Source of the DNA: UBA9547 sp043769845
GTDB lineage: Bacteria; Bacteroidota; Bacteroidia; Cytophagales; UBA9547
NCBI GenBank assembly: GCA_043769845.1
Contig: JAYVIX010000202.1
Span: 1-17,729, forward strand
Length of the DNA: 17,729 nt
Reading direction: 5' to 3'
Shown: piece by piece, positions 7,520 to 13,499 of the stretch
Layout of the letters: each line of letters starts with the position of its first letter
Numbering within the stretch: position 1 is the stretch's first letter
Notes under the pieces: model-generated
What the model saw: only the letters and a program-made list of their open reading frames with translations
The model's database searches: none
Told to the model about the DNA's origin: nothing
Translations under genes and position numbers: made by a program

Positions 7520-9004
7520 TTATTTATCAAAAGCCAAGACAATGAATTTATTGGTTTTTCGATCCCAATATCCGTAGTGAATTTTGTCATTCCATTGATA
7601 TTCCACCTCGATATCAGGCACTTTGCTAGCTTTGAAATTGCGGACCAAAAACGTTTTTTTTCGATCTAAATAACTGTTTTGCAGCGGCATAGGCACATGC
7701 GCAAATTCCTTATCGGTCAAAACTGTATGAAAATAGGCTTTTTCGATGCTTACGCTATAACTGCGCGACCCCATTCCGTAAGGATAATAAAAAGGATCCA
7801 TCGAACCACCTACGCCCACACTCATCCCTACGCCTCCCATTCCTAGACCAAAACTACCCAAACCCATACTTAGTCCCGACCCTATGGCTGGACTCGTGTA
7901 TACTTCCGAAAGATGTGAACCGATGGTAAGTTCGAGCGTATTGTTGGGGTTTTGCCGAGCCGTGACACCCAAATCGGCACCACGTACTAGTTTGAAAAAT
8001 TTCTGTGTCGTGCTGATTGGCTTGATACTTGGCACCGAACCGTTTGTACTTTCTTCAAATAAAATAGGGCCATTTTTGATTTCAATAGGCTGATTATCAA
8101 ATATATTATGATTTCTGATCAGTTTGAAATTTCGAAAATCAATCACAGCCAGATTGATCTGATGACCGTTGCTGGTGATTCTGAAAAAATATTCTTTGTA
8201 TAAAAATGAATTGCCCGCATTGGCATTTTCGGACGTTTCGAGTTCTAGTTTGAAGCTGAATTTTTTGTAATACGATTTCTTTTTTGTAAGGTCGACAATG
8301 AGAAGATGTGAGGTGTTTTGCTGATCGAAAACGAGTACTAATTTATCGTCTCGCACATACATTTTCCGGTCTGTATAAATATCGGAAATATCTTGTTCGA
8401 TTTCATAATCAATATAGGTGATTCCGATGTCTGAAAAAGGCTCCTGATTCAGCATGTTCAGATTGGCTTTAAGAGAATTCATAAAATCGGGAAATTCTAT
8501 CTTAAATATATTTTCACTTATTTTTTCGGCATGTTTATATGTTTTGACGATCAGATTTTGGGTTGTTTCGTCCACACTCAGAATCTGCATTTGGTCTTTC
8601 GCTACGATTGCTTTCAGAAAATGCTCTTTTGAATTTCCGTTGAACAAAGTATTCCAGACCATTTGAGTATCTGCTTTTGAAATACTGAGAGCCGAAAATC
8701 TCCCTGTTTTCAACTGAATAAAATAAAGCGAAAGTGCACTATCGGTTTCTAAACTTCCTATAAAACGGTTGTTTTTATCTAACTGTTTGTACGTTAAGCT
8801 TTTACTAAAAGTAAATGAACTATCGATACTCATTATTTCATATTCCTCATCGTTTTGAAAAAGGATTCGAACAGGCTTACCACTGCGACTTATTTTGTAG
8901 GCAAAGTCGTTGGGCTTGTTCCTCATCGAGAAATTACCCACGACCGATTGCCCAAAAAGGAGCATCGGAAAACATAAAAAGCATAAAAATAGAGGCAGAC
9001 GCAT
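7520..9004 (-). CDS. Exported protein of unknown function with Gly/Met-rich patch
   Basis: A 494-residue protein with a clear signal peptide (MRLPLFLCFLCFPMLLFGQ, cleavage near residue 19). The mature part is rich in beta-prone segments and asks for no family I know; the first part has the character of a WD/YVTN-like or lipid-binding beta protein, but no repeat is clear. Residues about 374-418 form a low-complexity patch dominated by Gly, Met, Ser and Val that ends in DPFYYPYGMGSRS, a linker-like or membrane-active segment. The C-terminus ends HYGYWDRKTNKFIVLAFDK. It starts at ATG 9004, just behind a TATGTTTG box, and precedes the hybrid kinase on the same strand, so it may be co-transcribed with it and function as an envelope partner. 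That link is inference only. Confidence 0.7.
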   Translation of the reverse strand: MRLPLFLCFLCFPMLLFGQSVVGNFSMRNKPNDFAYKISRSGKPVRILFQNDEEYEIMSIDSSFTFSKSLTYKQLDKNNRFIGSLETDSALSLYFIQLKTGRFSALSISKADTQMVWNTLFNGNSKEHFLKAIVAKDQMQILSVDETTQNLIVKTYKHAEKISENIFKIEFPDFMNSLKANLNMLNQEPFSDIGITYIDYEIEQDISDIYTDRKMYVRDDKLVLVFDQQNTSHLLIVDLTKKKSYYKKFSFKLELETSENANAGNSFLYKEYFFRITSNGHQINLAVIDFRNFKLIRNHNIFDNQPIEIKNGPILFEESTNGSVPSIKPISTTQKFFKLVRGADLGVTARQNPNNTLELTIGSHLSEVYTSPAIGSGLSMGLGSFGLGMGGVGMSVGVGGSMDPFYYPYGMGSRSYSVSIEKAYFHTVLTDKEFAHVPMPLQNSYLDRKKTFLVRNFKASKVPDIEVEYQWNDKIHYGYWDRKTNKFIVLAFDK

Positions 9005-9022
9005 ACGCTGTTTTCTTTACCT

Positions 9023-9030
9023 CAAACATA
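9023..9030 (-). promoter_or_regulatory. Candidate -7 box for the minus-strand operon
   Basis: On the minus strand, TATGTTTG matches the Bacteroidota -7 element TAnnTTTG perfectly and lies 18 bases before the ATG at 9004. The upstream element is weak: the nearest TTG (9054-9056) is 23 bases away. It is the only good promoter-like signal seen for the minus-strand series that runs down to 1487. Confidence 0.5.
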
Positions 9031-9150
9031 AGCAATTAACCGTTAGCAGTAAGCAATGAACTGTTAATGGGTTTGGTTGATGCCCGATTTTTCTCATTCG
9101 CTGATTAACAGTTTAAATAAACTAATAATATTTCATTTATTTAGAACAAC

Positions 9151-9181
9151 ATTGAACAACGTAATAAAAATCGTACTTTCG
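9151..9181 (+). promoter_or_regulatory. Bacteroidota-type promoter for the aspartic-protease unit
   Basis: ATTG at 9151-9154 is followed after 19 bases by TACTTTCG at 9174-9181, one base away from TAnnTTTG. The predicted start of transcription is near 9187 and the ATG is at 9200. Spacing and the -7 element match the promoter at 49-79. Confidence 0.6.
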
Positions 9182-9199
9182 TAATGAAGAAACAAGCAA

Positions 9200-9457
9200 A
9201 TGGGGCAGTTAATAGACATCTCAGAAATCAAATCTCTATATCCTGACGAATGGGTCTTGATTGGAAACCCAGTTATGGACGAAAGTAAAATAGACGTGCT
9301 TTTAGGAATTCCCTTGTTTCACAGTAAAGACAAAAAAGAAGTATGTTACATTGGAAGAGACAAAACGTCTAATTTCGACAAAATAACATTAATCTATACA
9401 GGCACTTTCAGACCATCCAGAAAGATCGCGGGTATTTTTAATCGTGTCACAAAATGA
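9200..9457 (+). CDS. Small partner protein upstream of aspartic protease
   Basis: An 85-residue protein starting MGQLIDISEIKSLYPDEWVL. The pattern I-x-E-I-x-x-x-YP-[DN]-EWVLI recalls small unnamed proteins encoded directly upstream of retropepsin-like aspartic proteases in Bacteroidota and cyanobacteria. No catalytic motif, signal peptide or membrane segment is seen; the body is a compact beta-rich domain ending IAGIFNRVTK. Its stop codon overlaps the ATG of the next gene as ATGA (9454-9457), so the two are translationally coupled. A role as regulator, substrate or inhibitor of the protease is possible but unproven. Confidence 0.7.
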   Translation: MGQLIDISEIKSLYPDEWVLIGNPVMDESKIDVLLGIPLFHSKDKKEVCYIGRDKTSNFDKITLIYTGTFRPSRKIAGIFNRVTK

Positions 9458-9842
9458 CCTATAAATTCAAGCGAGAACCAGAAAGTGGACTCATTCTTGT
9501 AAACATAGAGGTTGACGACAAGTACGAACTAAAAATGATTCTTGATCCGGAGCTACCAACACAACGATAGATAGCAATGCGTTGTATTTACTTGGTTACG
9601 ATTTGAAAGACAGTATCGGGACTGTAGAAATTGAAACAGCCAACGGAATCATTGAGACAGAAGTATTTGAAATTGACAGCTTTGCCTCACTTGGATTGAA
9701 GAAGGAAAAATTCCAGATTCAGGTCTATGATTTCATCGCCCATGGAATATTTTCAGATTACAACGGACTTCTAGGGCGTGATTTTTTAAATGGAACAAAG
9801 TTCTGTATCGACACCAGAGAAAACACTATCACGCTTTCTTAA
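9454..9842 (+). pseudogene. Retropepsin-like aspartic protease, frameshifted in its DTG motif
   Basis: Translation from ATG 9454 gives MTYKFKREPESGLILVNIEV, then DDKYELKMILD, then CCG GAG instead of ACC GGA and a stop at TAG 9568-9570. Shifting by one base at 9544-9547 restores the family sequence: ILD-[T]-GATNTTIDSNAL, then LLGYDLKD... and, near the end, a flap/second-half GLLGRDFLNGTKFCID with TAA at 9840-9842. The break is thus a single missing A inside the catalytic D-T-G triplet (GATCCGGA for GATACCGGA). The reconstructed protein would be about 129 residues, normal for single-domain retroviral-type aspartic proteases that work as dimers. Everything else is preserved, so the lesion is recent or a sequencing error. 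It is coupled to the small gene upstream. Confidence 0.85.
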
Positions 9843-9855
9843 AAAAATCGTATCT

Positions 9856-10914
9856 CTAAAACAACTTCAACTGCCCTTTCTCTGGCCTTTTGAAATGTTC
9901 AGTTGAAAGTTTCGGGTAGATTCTGCCCTTCAAATATTTCTCTTTGGCTGATTTGAAAAGCATATCGATTGCTTTTGCATAGTTTCCTTGTCCGCTCATC
10001 CGAGTGCCGTAACGACTATCGTTCAGCGCTCCTCCGTGTAAATCTTGAATTTGATGCAATACTTTTTCGGCACGGTCTGGGTGGTGTTTGCGAATCCAAT
10101 CGGTAAAAATCTCGCCAATTTGTCCGTTAAGACGCACGATGGTATAGGCGGCCGACAACGCTCCTGCATCAGCTATCTGCTTCATAATCTGAGGAATCTC
10201 ATGGCTATTAATAGATGGAATGATAGGCGCAATCATCACATTGACGGGAATACCCGCTTTCGAAAGCGTTTCCACCACTTTCAGACGTTGCTTGGCCGTA
10301 GCGGTGCGAGGTTCCAAAGCCAAACGCGTTTCTTCTACCAGCGAAGTAATACTGACGTTGACGTGTACCAAATTGTATTTGGTCAGTTCTTGAAGCAAGT
10401 CCAAGTCTCTGAGAATCAAACTATTTTTGGTAATCATACTCACGGGATGTTTGTATTTTAACAAAACTTCCAAGAGTTTTCTGGTGATCTGAAATTTTCG
10501 TTCGGCAGGTTGATAAATATCGGTATTGCCAGCAAACATGATTGGGAAAGGCTCCCATTTGGGGTTATCAAATGTCTTTTCCAGGATTTCAGGGGCATTC
10601 TGTTTTACAATTATTTTCTGTTCGAAATCAATGCCTGCGCTGTAGCCATAATAGGTATGTGTGTTGCGAGCATAGCAATAAATACAACCGTGTTCGCAAC
10701 CTTGATATGGATTCATGGAATAAGCCGGGCCAATATCAGGACTGTTCACTTTATTGACAATGGTTTTCGAATGCTCGAAAAAGTAGGTCGTTTTCGGATT
10801 TTCATCAAATGCTTCGTCAATGCCCTCGATATGTTCCGTCACAAATTCTCGGCTCAAGAATTTATTTTTGGTATTGAGCTGTGCTCCACGGCCTTTGATG
10901 ATTTCGGATGACAT
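9856..10914 (-). CDS. PA0069-family radical SAM protein
   Basis: A 352-residue radical SAM enzyme of the PA0069/SplB-like (COG1533) group. The iron-sulfur cysteines are C73-x3-C77-x2-C80 in GCEHGCIYCYARN. The N-terminus IIKGRGAQLNTKNKF and the downstream MFAGNTDIYQPAERK, SITSLVEETRLALEPRTA, and NVMIAPIIPSIN blocks are hallmarks of this family. Members resemble spore photoproduct lyase in the core but have no settled reaction; a DNA-repair or nucleotide-modifying role has been suggested. The protein is cytoplasmic. The gene converges with the aspartic-protease unit, 13 bases apart. Family assignment is strong; the substrate is unknown. Confidence 0.9.
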   Translation of the reverse strand: MSSEIIKGRGAQLNTKNKFLSREFVTEHIEGIDEAFDENPKTTYFFEHSKTIVNKVNSPDIGPAYSMNPYQGCEHGCIYCYARNTHTYYGYSAGIDFEQKIIVKQNAPEILEKTFDNPKWEPFPIMFAGNTDIYQPAERKFQITRKLLEVLLKYKHPVSMITKNSLILRDLDLLQELTKYNLVHVNVSITSLVEETRLALEPRTATAKQRLKVVETLSKAGIPVNVMIAPIIPSINSHEIPQIMKQIADAGALSAAYTIVRLNGQIGEIFTDWIRKHHPDRAEKVLHQIQDLHGGALNDSRYGTRMSGQGNYAKAIDMLFKSAKEKYLKGRIYPKLSTEHFKRPEKGQLKLF

Positions 10915-11031
10915 GCTGAAGGAATTAGGAAAGCAATTTAGTCATAAATTCAGACAGTACGAATGCGTTTAATGTCTTGAATTTCGACAATTTATTTCCA
11001 AATCTAATTGTACTTAAAAGTTTAAAGCCCC

Positions 11032-11059
11032 AACTTTGAATCCTAAACTTTGAATTTTG
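11032..11059 (+). repeat. Two 14-base AACTTTGAA repeats ahead of the epimerase gene
   Basis: AACTTTGAATCCTA (11032-11045) is followed directly by AACTTTGAATTTTG (11046-11059), sharing nine leading bases with a 14-base period. The second unit contains the proposed TTG start of the next gene (11057). ACTTTG also occurs twice with 21-base spacing at 959 and 980. This fits a heptad-phased dispersed repeat. Confidence 0.55.
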
Positions 11060-11911
11060 AACTCAATTTCCATCTTCGGTTGCGGTTGGTTAGGACTTCC
11101 TTTGGCAGAAGCCTTCATAGCAAAAGGATATGCCGTAAAAGGCAGCACCACAACGCCCGATAAACTAGAAATGTTTCGGCAAAAAGGAATCGAACCATTT
11201 CTACTCGATTTTAGAGACGAAAATTTGCCTGATGACTTTTTGAAGAGCGATGTATGGATTTTCGCCTTCCCACCCCGCTCCAAACGAACCGATGGCCAAT
11301 GGTATTGGCAAGCCATAGACCGATTAAGCAATTTAGCATCTGACTATTACGCAAAAAAAGTCCTTCACCTAAGTTCTACTTCTGTATACCCAGATTTGCC
11401 TCCCCCGAATGCGACTTCGTCTTATTCGCCCCCTCAGGAGGGGGACGAGAACCTCATGATGACAGAAGATGCCAAGCTGACATTGGAAAATTCGGGCAGT
11501 CCATCTCTTTTGATTGCAGAACAGTTTGTTTTGTCTATACCAAATTCACACACCTATGTGCTTCGTTTGGGAGGTTTAGCTGGTTATGATCGTTTGCTCG
11601 CTAGGCATTTCGCAGGAAAGAACGATTTGAAAGGTGGCAATAATCCCGTGAACTTGTTGCACCGTGACGATGCAGTGGGAAGTATTCTTCACTTAATCGA
11701 AAATAATTCAGCACCTGGTATTTACAATATTTGTAGCCCCGAACATCCTACTCGCCAAGAATTGTATTTCCATGATTGCCTTCGTTTTGGAATGTCCCTT
11801 CCCCACTTTGCTGATGATCATGAAAAAGGAAAAGTGATTTCTTCGGAAATAATTCAGGAATATTATCAGTTCAAATTTCAAAATCCAATGGAATTTGACT
11901 ACGTTTTATGA
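11057..11911 (+). CDS. NAD(P)-binding epimerase-like (SDR) protein
   Basis: A 284-residue extended SDR-type protein. The Rossmann motif is IFGCGWLGLPLAEA near residues 6-19, followed by STTTPDK. HLSSTSVYPDL near residues 97-107 is the Ser/Tyr active-site region of YeeZ/WcaG-like nucleoside-diphosphate-sugar epimerase relatives, and NLLHRDDAVGSILHLIE is the usual late motif. Substrate unknown; cytoplasmic. No ATG fits: TTG 11057 is the best start because the Rossmann beta strand begins three residues later. An extra proline-rich segment after SVYPDL (about residues 108-128, PPPNATSSYSPPQEGDE) is encoded by DNA holding a perfect palindrome and looks inserted. It leads a plus-strand run up to recN. 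Confidence 0.85.
   Translation: MNSISIFGCGWLGLPLAEAFIAKGYAVKGSTTTPDKLEMFRQKGIEPFLLDFRDENLPDDFLKSDVWIFAFPPRSKRTDGQWYWQAIDRLSNLASDYYAKKVLHLSSTSVYPDLPPPNATSSYSPPQEGDENLMMTEDAKLTLENSGSPSLLIAEQFVLSIPNSHTYVLRLGGLAGYDRLLARHFAGKNDLKGGNNPVNLLHRDDAVGSILHLIENNSAPGIYNICSPEHPTRQELYFHDCLRFGMSLPHFADDHEKGKVISSEIIQEYYQFKFQNPMEFDYVL
11429..11444 (+). repeat. GC-rich palindrome inside the epimerase coding sequence
   Basis: CCCCCTC (11429-11435), AG, GAGGGGG (11438-11444): a perfect 7-bp inverted repeat, much more GC-rich than its surroundings, read in frame as part of SYSPPQEGDE. C-run/G-run palindromes of this kind are, to my recollection, common in intergenic DNA of this phylum; inside a gene it resembles a palindromic element accepted in frame. 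Confidence 0.65.
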
Positions 11912-11980
11912 AAATCTGACCAACACAAGTAGTTCTCTATTTATCACAAAATCAATAACTTGTAGATTTATCAAGTGTCG

Positions 11981-13168
11981 ATGCTAAGACTGGTCGTTTT
12001 CTTATTCTTCCTTCTGCCCATTGCTATTTGCCAAGCGCAATTGCTGGAAAGTCTTTTGTTGGCCGATTCGAATCTGATCGTCCGAAAGGTGATGGCCAAT
12101 CCTGATAAGTATCGCGTGCAAATTATTTATACTGAAACAAATCCAGTTAATAGTCAAAAGTTAATAGTCAATAGTCAGAGCTCACTTACCACTCACTACT
12201 TTCGGAACAATCCGAATGAATATTTTTTTCCAGCCAGTTTGGTCAAATTTCCTGTTTCCGTTTTAGCACTTGAGAAGTTGAATTCATTGAGTCTTTTCGG
12301 AATCACACCTTTTACGCCTTTCATGCCTTTGTCGGATTTTCAGTGTAAAAAAATGAAATTTAATTCATTTAATATACTCCCACAATCGGCTTCTGATTTG
12401 TTAAAAAAGGTGTTTGTTTATAGTGATAATGAGGCGTACAATTATTTGTACGAGCTTTGCGGACAGGCATTTATCCAAGAACGAATGCAGGAAATGGGTT
12501 TTGGAAACGCGCGCATTGTCGAGAAAATTGCCAACTGTTCGGGCGAAAACAATCGAATGACGGGACCAATTGCGTTTTATCACGAACAGGAATTATTTCA
12601 CATAGAAGGTCGCCAGACGAACGCCAATCATCTAGTTCCGCCTGCGATAGATACGCGATTGGGAAAAGGATATTTGTGGGGTGGCAAATACATTCCAGCA
12701 CCCAAAGATTTTGCCAACGCCAATTTTGTGCCTTTGAAAGATTTTCATCAAATGCAAATTGCGCTACACATGCCTTTGGCGGTGCCAGTGGATAAAAGGT
12801 TTAAGATTTCAGAAGCTGCTCGGGAATTGGTGCGTCAATCCATGTGCACTTTACCGAGCCAATATTTTGCCGATACATTAAAAAAGCCTTTCCTCGATAA
12901 TTATGTAAAATACCTTTTCGGGCAAACAGACACCATTCCATCGCATTTTAAAATCTACAACAAAGTAGGTTTGGCATACGGTTTTGCGAGCGATTGTTCT
13001 TATTTCGAAGACTCCAAAAATAATATCCGTTTCTTTCTTTCGGCAATGATTTATACCAACGAAAACGAAATTCTGAATGATGGAAAATATGAATATTATA
13101 CTATCGGAATTCCTTTTTTGAGGCGATTAGGCCAAATTGTCTATCAATATGAATTGAAAAAGAAATGA
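11981..13168 (+). CDS. Exported serine hydrolase, class A beta-lactamase fold
   Basis: A 395-residue protein with signal peptide MLRLVVFLFFLLPIAICQAQ (I use ATG 11981; GTG 11975 would add two residues). The penicillin-recognising triad is visible: S86-x-x-K89 in PASLVKFP, S148-D149-N150 in YSDNEAYNYL, and K328-V-G330 in YNKVGLAYGF where classical enzymes have KTG. The variant box and the extra middle region (about residues 160-260) suggest a peptidase or esterase relative (beta-lactamase2-type) rather than a drug-resistance enzyme. It acts in the periplasm. A 7/14-base repeat encodes NPVNSQKLIVNSQSSL around residues 54-69. Its TGA overlaps an ATG at 13165, which opens a short alternative frame into the next gene. 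Confidence 0.87.
   Translation: MLRLVVFLFFLLPIAICQAQLLESLLLADSNLIVRKVMANPDKYRVQIIYTETNPVNSQKLIVNSQSSLTTHYFRNNPNEYFFPASLVKFPVSVLALEKLNSLSLFGITPFTPFMPLSDFQCKKMKFNSFNILPQSASDLLKKVFVYSDNEAYNYLYELCGQAFIQERMQEMGFGNARIVEKIANCSGENNRMTGPIAFYHEQELFHIEGRQTNANHLVPPAIDTRLGKGYLWGGKYIPAPKDFANANFVPLKDFHQMQIALHMPLAVPVDKRFKISEAARELVRQSMCTLPSQYFADTLKKPFLDNYVKYLFGQTDTIPSHFKIYNKVGLAYGFASDCSYFEDSKNNIRFFLSAMIYTNENEILNDGKYEYYTIGIPFLRRLGQIVYQYELKKK
12146..12178 (+). repeat. 14-base repeat in frame inside the serine hydrolase gene
   Basis: GTTAATAGTCAA occurs at 12146 and again at 12160, exactly 14 bases apart, followed by a further half unit (TAGTCAG). It encodes the duplicated tracts VNSQ and IVNSQS. The related motif CTATTGACTA recurs with the same 14-base spacing, in the opposite orientation, just before recN (13468-13493). 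Confidence 0.65.
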
Positions 13169-13177
13169 AGGTAGAAT

Positions 13178-13468
13178 TTGAACAAATTTCCAAATTCATC
13201 TGTCATAATTCCAAAACGTGTAAGTTTGCACAAAACAACGACCTTGGGAAAACGGATCTTTAGAATAAGCCCAGAACAAGCTTTGACCAACACCGAAATT
13301 GTGGGCAAAGAATTGAACCTTGTCCTGAAAAACAGCACTGTTTTTTTCGGTATTCTTGTAAACATTGAAAACGCTGTTTTTTTGTGCAAAAATATGGTCG
13401 GGAAGAAATTCGAGTTTGCCGCATCCGAAATCAGGGAAATTGTCTACGACCGTCCTGCTCCAAACTAA
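13178..13468 (+). CDS. Small conserved hypothetical protein upstream of recN
   Basis: A protein of about 96 residues in this frame: ..RVSLHKTTTLGKRIFRISPEQAL, then IVGKELNLVLKNSTVFFGIL, VNIENAVFLCKNMVGKKF and EIREIVYDRPAPN. It reads like a genuine small beta-rich (barrel-like) protein of unknown function. The antisense frames here are rich in F, W, Y and C, as expected for shadows. The start is uncertain: TTG 13178 or TTG 13226, with no ATG in frame. A competing frame begins at ATG 13165 inside the previous gene's stop (ATGA) and runs to TAG near 13261, so either a non-canonical start is used or an early frameshift joined the two frames. It lies 31 bases ahead of recN. Confidence 0.55.
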   Translation: MNKFPNSSVIIPKRVSLHKTTTLGKRIFRISPEQALTNTEIVGKELNLVLKNSTVFFGILVNIENAVFLCKNMVGKKFEFAASEIREIVYDRPAPN

Positions 13469-13493
13469 ACTATTGACTACCAACTATTGACTA
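13468..13493 (+). repeat. Two 14-base repeats in the recN leader
   Basis: AACTATTGACTA occurs at 13468-13479 and 13482-13493, 14 bases apart, filling most of the gap before the recN ATG at 13500. It is the reverse complement of the TAGTCAATAG core found inside the serine hydrolase gene at 12165-12174. Confidence 0.6.
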
Positions 13494-13499
13494 AGTAGC

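Noticed and set aside
9541..9570. Programmed ribosomal frameshift in the protease gene
   Set aside because: No slippery X-XXY-YYZ heptamer or downstream pseudoknot is apparent, and the break falls in the catalytic codon itself; a deletion or sequence error is simpler.
10045..10461. Plus-strand 138-codon frame opposite the radical SAM gene
   Set aside because: Shadow of a strongly motif-supported gene on the other strand.
13196..13483. Minus-strand open frame of 95 codons opposite the small gene before recN
   Set aside because: Its translation is rich in F, W, Y, C and Q as expected for an antisense shadow; the plus frame reads more like a folded protein.
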